Below, piece after piece: positions 22,416-30,300 of a stretch of 34,864 nt of DNA. Positions within the stretch are counted from its first letter, which is position 1. Each line of letters begins with the position of its first letter. The notes below the pieces were generated by a model. It did no database searches, had not been told where the DNA came from, and saw nothing but the letters and a program-made list of their open reading frames with translations. Made by a program: the position numbers and the translations under genes. Origin of the DNA: Myxococcota bacterium (GTDB lineage: Bacteria > Myxococcota_A > UBA796 > UBA9615 > JAKLKC01); the NCBI GenBank assembly GCA_023150875.1, contig JAKLKC010000064.1:1-34864 (forward strand), given 5' to 3'.

Positions 22416-23465
22416 GTGAAGCGCGTCCGGCGCCCGAGTCTTGTCCGATCCGTCCTCGATCGCCTCGTCGACGACGACGTCCGTTCCCGGGCGTCCCGCG
22501 TCCCGACCCGCCTGAACGAGTACGGGTACGACGACTTCGGCTTCACGCCCAGGGCGGTGGCGCCGGTCCTGGCGGTGACCCGCCTGCTCTACCGCAGCTA
22601 CTTCCGGGTCCGCACGCACGGGATCTCCAACGTGCCCCAAGGTGGGGTCCTGCTCATCGCCAACCACGGGGGCCAGCTCCCCGTCGATGGCATGATGATC
22701 GCCACGGCGATGATGCTCGATGCCGAGCCCCCCCGCATCGTCCGGGCGATGGTGGAGCGATGGGTCCCCACCCTCCCCTTCGCCAGCACCCTCTTCTATC
22801 GGGTGGGGCAGGTCGTGGGCAACCGCGAGGACTGCCGACGGCTGCTGGAGTCCGGGGAGGTGGTCCTCGTCTTCCCGGAGGGGGCGCGGGGATCGGGCAA
22901 GACGATCTGGCACCGCTACGAGCTCCAGGAGTTCGGCCTCGGTTTCATGCGCCTCGCCCTCGAGACCGGCGCGCCCATCGTCCCGGTGGGGGTGGTGGGG
23001 TCCGAGGAGTCCATCCCGAGCGTGTACGACTGGCGGGCCCTGGCGCGCCTCGTGGGCGCTCCCTATGTGCCCGTCCCCGCCACCCTTCCCCTCCTCGGCC
23101 CCCTCTCGATGCTGCCCCTGCCCACCCGGTTCGACATCCGGTTCGGGGAGCCGATACGGTTCGAAGGGGATCCCGACGGGCCCAGCGTCGAGGTCGCCGA
23201 CAAGGTACAGCGCGTCCGCGACGCGGTCGCGGGCCTGATCGCCCAGGGGCTGGAGGAGCGCCGCGGCGTGTTCGACCTCGGACTCTCCCGGTGGCTCCGG
23301 GGCGAGTCGGCGCCCCACGTCGAGGGGGGCGCCCCACCTCCCCCGGGGGGGCTCGATCCGGCCGCGGCCCCCGCCGAGGAGGCCGACCCGGGTGGCGACG
23401 AGCCCGGCCGGGGATCCTCGCCGCGGCGCCGGCGCCGGCGTGCGGCCGAGGGACGCCAGCCATGA
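22416..23465 (+). CDS. 1-acyl-glycerol-phosphate acyltransferase family protein (PlsC-like)
   Basis: A 349-residue acyltransferase likely acting at the cytoplasmic membrane on a lysophospholipid or other glycerol or sugar acceptor. Family blocks are visible in order: NHGGQLPVDG (His84, Asp91; the spacing is longer than the classical HX4D but usual in this subgroup), LVFPEGARGSGK (~152-162), and LALETGAPIVPVGVVGSEES. The segment VLAVTRLLYRSYFRVRTHG precedes the fold. The last ~60 residues are a Pro/Asp/Arg-rich tail. Three GTG codons run at 22410-22418; the last (22416) is best placed after AGGGGG. Its stop overlaps the next ATG (ATGA), so it is coupled to an SDR protein. The same gene pairing is known in actinobacteria (the Rv0501-Rv0502 locus). 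The substrate is unknown. Confidence 0.86.
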   Translation: MKRVRRPSLVRSVLDRLVDDDVRSRASRVPTRLNEYGYDDFGFTPRAVAPVLAVTRLLYRSYFRVRTHGISNVPQGGVLLIANHGGQLPVDGMMIATAMMLDAEPPRIVRAMVERWVPTLPFASTLFYRVGQVVGNREDCRRLLESGEVVLVFPEGARGSGKTIWHRYELQEFGLGFMRLALETGAPIVPVGVVGSEESIPSVYDWRALARLVGAPYVPVPATLPLLGPLSMLPLPTRFDIRFGEPIRFEGDPDGPSVEVADKVQRVRDAVAGLIAQGLEERRGVFDLGLSRWLRGESAPHVEGGAPPPPGGLDPAAAPAEEADPGGDEPGRGSSPRRRRRRAAEGRQP

Positions 23466-24415
23466 GCCGCAGGATCCTCGTCACCGGGATCGCTGGAGGC
23501 CTCGGACGGGTGGTCTGGCGCGGCCTGCTGGAGCGCCGGAACCTGGAGGTCGTCGGCCTCGACCGGCGCAACTGGCTCCTGGAGAGGCCCGAGCGGTTCC
23601 GGTACTACCAGGCGGACCTGAGGAAGCGCTCGGCCGAGGACGTGTTCCGGAGCGAGCGCCCGTACGCGGTGGTGCACCTCGCGTTCGAGGACGACCAGAC
23701 CGTCCCCCGCGCCCGGAGGCACGAGACCAACGTCATCGCCACCCAGCAGGTGCTGGAGTGGTGCGCGCGCTACGGCGTCCGCAAGGTCGTGACCCTGAGT
23801 CGCGCCATCGTCTACGGGGCTTCGCCCGAGAACCCCGCCAAGATCACCGAGGACATGCCCCTCAAGATGGGGATCCGCTACGAGGAGTTGCACGACCTGG
23901 TGGAGTACGACCACATCTGCCGGTCCTGGATGTACGAGCACCCCCAGATCCCCATGGTGCTCCTCCGCCCCGTGCACGTGGTCGGGCCCAACATCCGCGC
24001 CGGGATGCTCTTCCGGTACCTGTCCATGGCGCGGTGTCCGGTCCTCGCCGGCTTCGATCCCATGCTCCAGATCGTCCACGAGGAGGACCTCGCGGAGGCC
24101 ATCGGCTGCGCCCTGCGCGCCCGCGCCCGGGGGATCTACAACGTGGCGGGACCCGGAGCGATCCCCCTGTCGGTCCTGCTGCGGGAGCTCCGCAAGCCGA
24201 CCCTCGTGCTGCCGCACCCGCTCCTGTACGCCGCCGACGGGCTCCTGTTCCGCCTCGGGGCGTCGAAGCTCCCGCCGGCGAGCTTCGACTTCATCCGGTA
24301 CAACTGCCTCGTGGACGGTACGAAGATCGAGCGCGAGCTGAAGTTCCGTCCCCGCTTCTCCCTCCCCGACACCATCGCCGCCATCCCCGTCCGCCCCGCC
24401 GCCATCATCGCCTGA
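23462..24415 (+). CDS. Atypical NAD-dependent epimerase/dehydratase (extended SDR) without YxxxK
   Basis: A 317-residue Rossmann protein. The nucleotide motif is VTGIAGGLGR (7-16). AVVHLAFEDD follows as the core strand, then KVVTLSRAIVYGAS (Ser113), LLRPVHVVGPN, a VHEEDLAEAIGCAL motif as in GalE-like proteins, and YNVAGPGAIPLSVLLRELRK. Where the catalytic Tyr-x-x-x-Lys is expected, the sequence reads EYDHICR (Tyr149), so the lysine is absent. This suggests a non-catalytic, NAD(P)-sensing or differently acting member. The ATG at 23462 overlaps the acyltransferase stop. The pair probably acts together in lipid or glycolipid metabolism; the reaction is unknown. Confidence 0.85.
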   Translation: MSRRILVTGIAGGLGRVVWRGLLERRNLEVVGLDRRNWLLERPERFRYYQADLRKRSAEDVFRSERPYAVVHLAFEDDQTVPRARRHETNVIATQQVLEWCARYGVRKVVTLSRAIVYGASPENPAKITEDMPLKMGIRYEELHDLVEYDHICRSWMYEHPQIPMVLLRPVHVVGPNIRAGMLFRYLSMARCPVLAGFDPMLQIVHEEDLAEAIGCALRARARGIYNVAGPGAIPLSVLLRELRKPTLVLPHPLLYAADGLLFRLGASKLPPASFDFIRYNCLVDGTKIERELKFRPRFSLPDTIAAIPVRPAAIIA

Positions 24416-24476
24416 AGGCCCCCCTCCCCTGCCTCCTCCCCGCCGTTTCCCCGTCCCCGGCTCCGCCGCGCCGCCT

Positions 24477-24493
24477 CTGTAAACAATTTACAG
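24477..24493. promoter_or_regulatory. AT-rich palindrome, possible operator
   Basis: CTGTAAACAATTTACAG: perfect 7-bp arms around CAA. AT-rich dyads are rare in this genome, so it looks like a repressor site. It lies 62 bp after the SDR stop and 225 bp before the -35 of the fusion gene. No T tract follows, so a terminator is less likely. Confidence 0.45.
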
Positions 24494-24701
24494 GCGGGTG
24501 TTCGTATGTCCGTCCCCCGCCGAACGCTTCGGGGCGCCCGCCCCGCCGCCCGCCAGAGACCGACGCCGCGCCACCCCATCCACGCTGACAGTGCGCTACA
24601 ACACCAACAAAAACAAGCACATACGACCATGCGCCGAATGCGGCAACAACTACCATGCGCCAATGCTGGCGTACCATGTGGGATTTTTCCGGCGTCCTGT
24701 G

Positions 24702-24731
24702 TTGACGGTCTTTACCAGGGCCCGGTACTTT
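24702..24731 (+). promoter_or_regulatory. Candidate promoter of the MraZ-ParB fusion gene
   Basis: TTGACG (24702-24707), an 18-bp spacer and TACTTT (24726-24731). The predicted start is near 24738, so the ATG at 24736 would not be on the transcript. This supports the GTG at 24793 as the real start, with a leader of about 55 nt. Confidence 0.55.
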
Positions 24732-24792
24732 TCCCATGCCGGGTGGCCGTCCCCAGGAAGGGCGGCCCGGAGCGGCCGAGGAGGATCCCGAC

Positions 24793-25932
24793 GTGGGCAA
24801 GCTCAACAGGCGCGTGAAGTTCATCGCGAAGGAGCGGCGGCTGAGCATCCCCGCCGAGTTCCTCCACGAGCACTCCATCCAGCGGGGGGACGCGATCCAC
24901 CTCGCCGCCCGGGGCAACACCCTCTTCGCCTTCCCGGTCCGGTCCTGGGAGGGGTACCAGGGCCTCGCCCGGCAGCTCGGGCGGTGGTTCCCCGACGACC
25001 GGCACCCCTTCTTCGCCCTCTTCGATGACGCGGCGCGGGTCACCCTGGGGAGCCAGGACCGGGTGGTGCTCCCCAGGGACTTCCCTTTCCACCCCAAGGA
25101 GACCATCCGCCTCCACTGGGAGATGGTGGACGGCTTCCTCCACCTCGAGGCCGAGAACGGGCGGGAGCCGGAGGCCCCTCCCCTCGCCCGCGGACCGGGC
25201 CAGACGAGCCTGATGGACTTCCTGCCCACCCCCGCCCCCTCGCCGGCGGCCCGGCCCACCTTCGATCGCCGCGCCGCCGAGCGGTCCCTGACCGAACGTG
25301 TGCCCATCGAGGCCGTCGACTTCCGGGACCGGACCTTCGCCGAGAAGACCCCGATCCCCACGGACTCCCTGGTGCGCTCGGTGCGCCTGGAGGGGATCCG
25401 CCGTCCCCTGGTGCTGCTGGCCCGGGACGACGGGACCTACCAGGTCATCGACGGGTTCCGGCGCCTGGCCGCGGCGCGCCAGCTCAAGGTCGCCCAGGTC
25501 CCCGCCGTCGTCTGGCGCGGCCTCGACTTCGACGCCTGCCTGCGCCTGAAGCTCCTCGAGGCCACCGAGGAGACCTCGGAGGCCCCCACCCTCCGGCGCC
25601 TGCGCTCCACCCTGAAGCTCCACGAGGGGCAGGTGGACCTCCAGGAGATCGAGAAGATCACCGGTCGGCGCAAGCGGACCCTCCAGCGGTACCTGCGGGT
25701 GGCCGCCGATCCCCTCCTCCGGGAGGCCATCGAGAAGGGGCGCCTCTCCATCTTCAAGGCCGAGGAGATCCTGAAGGCCGGCGTCGATCCCGAGACCGCC
25801 CTGCGAAAGCGGATGACCGTGAAGGAGATCCGCGCCCAGTCCCACCGCCCCGCCCCGTCCCGCCGCGCCCGCCGCCGCTCCGTGACCCCCCGCCGACGCG
25901 GCGGCCGGGGGTCGTCGACCATCCCCGGCTGA
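24793..25932 (+). CDS. MraZ/AbrB-like domain fused to a ParB-type DNA-binding protein
   Basis: A 379-residue protein with an unusual domain order. Residues ~8-120 resemble MraZ, with two AbrB-like halves: RRVKFIAKERRLSIPAEF and ARVTLGSQDRVVLPRDF, joined by a helix (SWEGYQGLARQLGRWF). Residues ~166-245 form a ParB/Srx-like domain: ERVPIEAVDFRDRTF, EGIRRPLVLL, and the box VIDGFRRLAAAR (218-229). A central helix-turn-helix-like region (~265-335) follows, with IEKITGRRKRTLQRYLRVA and EAIEKGRLSIFKAEEI. The C-terminus is strongly basic (SRRARRRSVTPRRRGGRG). The GTG at 24793 has GAGGAGGA 7-8 nt upstream; an ATG at 24736 is the alternative. No ParA gene is adjacent. Function is inferred as sequence-specific DNA binding, in transcription or chromosome organisation. 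Confidence 0.82.
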   Translation: MGKLNRRVKFIAKERRLSIPAEFLHEHSIQRGDAIHLAARGNTLFAFPVRSWEGYQGLARQLGRWFPDDRHPFFALFDDAARVTLGSQDRVVLPRDFPFHPKETIRLHWEMVDGFLHLEAENGREPEAPPLARGPGQTSLMDFLPTPAPSPAARPTFDRRAAERSLTERVPIEAVDFRDRTFAEKTPIPTDSLVRSVRLEGIRRPLVLLARDDGTYQVIDGFRRLAAARQLKVAQVPAVVWRGLDFDACLRLKLLEATEETSEAPTLRRLRSTLKLHEGQVDLQEIEKITGRRKRTLQRYLRVAADPLLREAIEKGRLSIFKAEEILKAGVDPETALRKRMTVKEIRAQSHRPAPSRRARRRSVTPRRRGGRGSSTIPG

Positions 25933-26038
25933 AGTCCTCCCGCCTCCTCCCCGCCCCGAGGGCGCCCGCGGCCCCAGGAGACCCGGATCCCCGGGGTTGG
26001 GGGTGACCCTCCCCTCCTGCCGCCCCCGGACCTCCAAG

Positions 26039-26077
26039 GGGTTTTCCACATCCTGTGGATAACCCTGCTTGTCCACA
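26039..26077. promoter_or_regulatory. Cluster of three DnaA boxes
   Basis: TTTTCCACA (26042-26050) and TGTGGATAA (26054-26062, the exact complement of the consensus TTATCCACA) form a 12-bp inverted pair with one mismatch around TCC (GGGTTTTCCACA / TGTGGATAACCC). A third box, TTGTCCACA (26069-26077), has one mismatch. CCTGTGGA and TCCACAGG can also pair. The cluster lies between the stops of the ParB fusion gene and coaD, 107 bp past the former. DnaA binding is inferred from the consensus. Confidence 0.65.
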
Positions 26078-26205
26078 GGCCCGCGGACTCGGAACAAATC
26101 CGGAACCTGTACGGGATCTCTACGGCCGGAGCGCGGCGGGACGCCCGGGTGGGCGGGACGCGGGGTGGGGGCCGGGAGCGGTGCGCGGAGGCCGGGGACC
26201 CGGGA

Positions 26206-26697
26206 TCAGCGCTCGGCGAGGCGGCGGTGCAGGCGGGCGAGGACGGAGGGGGCGACCATCTGGGAGACGTCGCCCCCCAGGGACGCGACCTCCCGCACCA
26301 TCCGGCTGCTCACGAAGAACCAGTCGGCGTCGGTCATCATGAAGAGGGTGTCCACCTCGGGGGCCAGCTTGCGGTTCATCCCCGCCATCTGGAGCTCGAA
26401 CTCGAAGTCCTGGACCGCCCGGAGGCCACGGACGATCGTCCGGGCGCCGCGGGCGCGCACGTAGTCCACCAGGAGGCCGTCGAACTGGTCCACGTCGAGG
26501 TTCGGGTGGTCGCCGACGCTCTCCCGGATCATCTCCATCCGCTCGGCGGGGGTGAAGAGTGAGCGCTTCTCGGGGTTGCCGACCACCGCGACCAACACGC
26601 GATCGAAGGCCGCCAACGCGCGGGCGATCACGTTGACGTGCCCCAGGTGGGGCGGGTCGAACGACCCGGGGTAGATCGCCAGCCTGCCTTCAGCCAT
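26206..26697 (-). CDS. coaD: Phosphopantetheine adenylyltransferase
   Basis: Transfers AMP from ATP to 4'-phosphopantetheine, the penultimate step of coenzyme A synthesis, in the cytoplasm. The 163-residue protein is full length. The nucleotidyltransferase signature is YPGSFDPPHLGHVNVI with HLGH at 17-20. TIVRGLRAVQDFEFELQMA (~87-105) binds substrate, and FVSSRMVREVA (~128-138) is the second ATP motif (ISSTxVRE in relatives). The ATG at 26697 lies within the last codons of rsmD (8-base overlap), the common rsmD-coaD arrangement, so translation is probably coupled. No oddity is seen. Confidence 0.96.
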   Translation of the reverse strand: MAEGRLAIYPGSFDPPHLGHVNVIARALAAFDRVLVAVVGNPEKRSLFTPAERMEMIRESVGDHPNLDVDQFDGLLVDYVRARGARTIVRGLRAVQDFEFELQMAGMNRKLAPEVDTLFMMTDADWFFVSSRMVREVASLGGDVSQMVAPSVLARLHRRLAER

Positions 26698-27292
26698 CGG
26701 GGCTCTCCTCTACGGTGCCATCGACCTTCGCCGACTCCCGCTGCGCATAGAACGTCACCCGCGTCCCTCCGTACCGGCGCTCGTCGACCCTCACCAGAGC
26801 CCCCTCCCCTTCCGGGAGGTCCTCGCGGGCGGAGTGCTCCACCACCAGGCGGGCGCCGGGGGACAGGACCTCGCCGCCGGCCAGCCAGCCCGGCACCCGG
26901 GGTGCCAGGCCAGCGTCGTAGGGCGGATCGGCGAAGACCAGGTCGAACCGGGCCCCCCGCCGGCCCAGGTCGCGGAGCGCGGCGGCGACGTCGTCCTGGA
27001 CCACTCGCCAGCTCCCCGGTGGCAGCAGCGCGCGGGCGTTGTCCGTCAGGGCGCGGGCGGCCGTCCGGTCCTTCTCGACGAAGACCGCCTCCATGCCGCC
27101 GCGGCCCACCGCCTCGATGCCGAAGGCGCCGAGGCCGGCGAACAGGTCCAGGACCCGCAGGCCGTCGAGCCGCTGCCCCAGGATGTCGAAGATGGACTTC
27201 CGGACCCGGGACCGGGTGGGACGGCGATCGGGGCCGGCGGGGCCGACCAGCTTGCGCTTGCCGAAGGCGTGGCCGTGGATGCGGAGGACCAT
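26690..27292 (-). CDS. rsmD: 16S rRNA (guanine-966 N2)-methyltransferase
   Basis: Methylates N2 of G966 in helix 31 of 16S rRNA using S-adenosylmethionine. The 200-residue protein shows the family start LRIHGHAFGKRKL and the RPTRSRVRKSIFDIL segment. The SAM site is RVLDLFAGLGAFGIEAVGRG (~46-65), and the catalytic motif is FADPPYD (~120-126). The ATG at 27292 is 14 nt downstream of the stop of the large lamin-tail protein gene, so read-through transcription from that gene is possible. It overlaps coaD by 8 bases. The product is of typical length (E. coli RsmD is 198 residues). Confidence 0.94.
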   Translation of the reverse strand: MVLRIHGHAFGKRKLVGPAGPDRRPTRSRVRKSIFDILGQRLDGLRVLDLFAGLGAFGIEAVGRGGMEAVFVEKDRTAARALTDNARALLPPGSWRVVQDDVAAALRDLGRRGARFDLVFADPPYDAGLAPRVPGWLAGGEVLSPGARLVVEHSAREDLPEGEGALVRVDERRYGGTRVTFYAQRESAKVDGTVEESPDG

Positions 27293-27306
27293 CGGTCAGC
27301 GGGCCG

Positions 27307-30300
27307 TCATCCCCTCCGCCGGTGGGCGGCGGCGAGGAGGGCGAGGGCGATCCAGGCCACCGTGGCCCGCTCCGCCCGCTGGGGGGTCGCGTCGCAGCCG
27401 CAGCCTTCGGGCGCGGCCGCACCGCCGCCGCCGCCGCAGTCCGAGTCTACGCCGTCGAGCTTGCTGTCGCAGTCGTTGTCCACCATGTCGTCGCACAGCT
27501 CACCCGCCGCCGGCGAGACCGCGGCGTTGGTGTCGTCGCAGTCCTGGCCTCCCGCGGCGGATCCACCCCAGCCGTCCCCGTCCACGTCCGTCAGGTCGAC
27601 GCCGTCGCAGTCCTCGTCGCTCCCGTTGTAGGGGACCTCGTAGGCCCCCGGGTGGACCTCCGCGTCGTTGTCGTTGCAGTCCGCGTCCAGGCAGGTGTCG
27701 TACCCGTCGCCGTCCCGGTCCTGGGGGTGCTCGTTCGGGTTGTTGGGATTGGTGCCGCAGGCGGTCTCGTCGTCGTCGGACCAGCCGTCGCCGTCGGAGT
27801 CCGCCGGAGCCTCCAGCTCGTCGCAGATCCCGTTGGCGTCGGTGTCGGTGGGGAGGTCGGCCGGGTTCCCGGGGTCCGTGCCGCACTCCACCTCGTCCGC
27901 GTCCGTCCATCCGTCCCCGTCGTCGTCGTCGTCCTGGTCGTTGCACACGCCGTCCCCGTCGGGATCCCCCGAGGGGTTGGCGCCGTCGCACAGATCGGTG
28001 GCGTCACAGATCCCGTCCCCGTCGAGGTCCTCGCCGTCGTCCAGGGGGTCGTCGGAACCGGATCCCGAGCAGTCGTCGCAGCCGTCGTTGTCCGAGTCGT
28101 TGCACGCGAAGGGATCGGTGTCGTCGGAGTCGTCCTGGCAGGCGTGGGCCGGCCAGGTCGGGTCCCCGGCTCCGTCGCCGTCGGCGTCGAAGCAGGCGTC
28201 GCCCGCGTCGCACACGCCGTCCAGGTCGAGGTCCTCGTCGAGGTTCCCGTCCCCGGGCGTGCCCGCGTCGCCGCAGCCGGCGGGGATGGGCGCGGTGCTG
28301 GGGCACCAGGCCGCCGGGGAGTCGTTCCCCGCCGCGTCGGTGCCCGGGGCGGCCGCCAGGCTGCGCCCGTCGGAGAAGGGCCAGCCCGCGGCCACGTCCC
28401 ACGCCACGCCGTCCACGAGGACGCCGGAGGGGTCCAGGACCTCCACCGAGCCCGCGCCGTCGGCGAGGGAGAGGCCGCTCCACTCCGCATCGCAGGTCAC
28501 GCCTCCGTTGGCGGCGGGACGGTCGTCGGCGCAGACCACGACGCTGCCCCCTGCCGGGAGGGTCAGGTCCCCGGAGATCGTCCAGGTCGCGCCGGTCTGG
28601 ATGCGGATGCTCCAGTAGGACAGCAGCAGGTCGTCCACCCGGTTCGAGGTCAGCTCGAGCCACTCCCCTTGGACCGACGAGGAGCAGCCGGGGCGGAGCA
28701 TCATCTCCGTGACCACGACGTCCCCGGCGACCGCGGGCGAGCCCTCGAAGAGGCACGCCTCCGAGCAGCCGTCCCCGGAGACCGTCCCGCCGTCGTCGCA
28801 GTCCTCGCCCGGGGCGACCTCGCCGTCGCCGCAGACCGTCGCGTCGTTGGCGTCGCAGGTGCCGTCCCCGTCCGCGTCCGCGGGTACGGACAGGGGATCG
28901 CGGGGATCGGTGCCGCAGGACGCCTCCAGCACGTCGCTCCAGAGGTCGTCGTCGTCGTCGTCGTCCAGGTTGTCGCAGGTCCCGTCGAGGTCCGTGTCCC
29001 CGCTGGCGTCCAAGCCTTCGCAGGCGTCCAGGGCGTCGCAGAGCCCGTCCCCGTCGCCGTCCCCAGGGACCGAGAAGGGGTCGCCGGAGTCGGTGCCGCA
29101 GGTCGCCTCCTCCGGGTCGGTCCACCCATCGTCGTCGTCGTCGGAGTCCAGGTTGTCGCAGGTCCCGTCGAGGTCCGTGTCCCCGCTGGCGTCCAGGCCG
29201 TCGCAGGCGTCCAGGGCGTCGCACGTCCCATCGGAGTCCGTGTCGTCGGGGACCGAGAGGACGTCGTCGGGATCGGCCCCGCAGCTCGCCTCGGCGACGT
29301 CGCTCCACCCGTCGTCGTCATCGTCGCCGTCGAGGTTGTCGCAGATCCCGTCCAGGTCGACGTCGCCGCTGGCGTCCAGGCCGTAGCAGGTGTCCAGCGC
29401 GTCGCACACGCCGTCGGCGTCCTCGTCGCCGGGGACCGAGGCGCCCGCGTCGGGATCGGTCCCGCAGGTCGCCTCGGCGAGGTCGGACCACCCGTCCCCG
29501 TCGTCGTCGGGGTCCAGGTTGTCGCAGGTCCCGTCCAGGTCCGCGTCTCCGCTGGAGTCCAGGCCGTCGCAGAGGTCCCCCGCGTCGCAGAGTCCGTCTC
29601 CGTCGGCGTCCGGACCGTCCGCACGGGGGTCGTCGACGCCGGAGGCGCAGTCGTCGCATCCGTCGGCGTCCGCGTCGTGGCAGACGAAGGGATCGGAGTC
29701 GTCGGTGTCCGCCCGGCATGCCCCGGGCACCAGCGCCGTGCCCGACAGGTCCCCGTCGGCGTCGATGCACTCGTCGGTGGCGTCGCAGACCCCGTCCCCG
29801 TCCCGGTCGACGTCGGCGTTGGCGAAGCCGGGGCTCCCGAGGTCGCCACAGCCCCCCGGGATGGGATCGAGGGACGCGCACCAGGCCGCCGCGGCGTCGT
29901 TCGAGGCGGCGTCGTGGGCGGAATCCCGGAGGGCGAAGGAGGCGGCGGGAGCGATGGGCCACGGGCCCCCGGTCCACGAGACCTCGTCGACCAGGTCACC
30001 GGACCCGTCGAGCATCGAGATCCGGTCGGTGGAGTCGAGGAAGGGGCCGGGGAAGGTGTGGTCGCACGCCACTCCCCCGTTGAGCAGGGGATCGGCGTCG
30101 CCGCAGAGCACCACCCGCGCGCCGGGGGCCACGTAGACGCCGGAGATCTCCGTGGACTCGCCCCCGCTCACCGCCTGCCATCCCGTCAGGTCGACGGTGC
30201 TGGCGGTGGCGTTGTAGACCTCGAACCACTCGCCGCGGGCGTCGTCGCTGCAGCTCGGCGCGAGCATCACCTCGGAGATCACCAGGTCGCCCACCCCCGC

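Larger units (their letters stand above)
24416..24792. other. AT-richer intergenic region upstream of the MraZ-ParB fusion gene
   Basis: A 377-bp gap that stands out by base composition, especially 24590-24735. It contains a 17-bp palindrome (24477-24493), three spaced ACCATG words at 24626, 24652 and 24673 (the first two continuing as ACCATGCGCC), one GTGGG at 24678-24682, and a promoter at 24702-24731. Short open frames exist across it (one with CAECGNNYH), but they lack a ribosome-binding site and I do not call them genes. Confidence 0.6.

Noticed and set aside
24498-24735. Short open frame with CAECGNNYH in the AT-rich gap (zinc-finger-like)
   Set aside because: There is no ribosome-binding site, the frame runs into the MraZ-ParB gene, and the promoter of that gene lies inside it. 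The Cys/His spacing is most likely chance.
24416-26205. A parS site near the ParB-type gene
   Set aside because: No sequence close to TGTTTCACGTGAAACA was seen; the only clear palindrome (24477-24493) is different.
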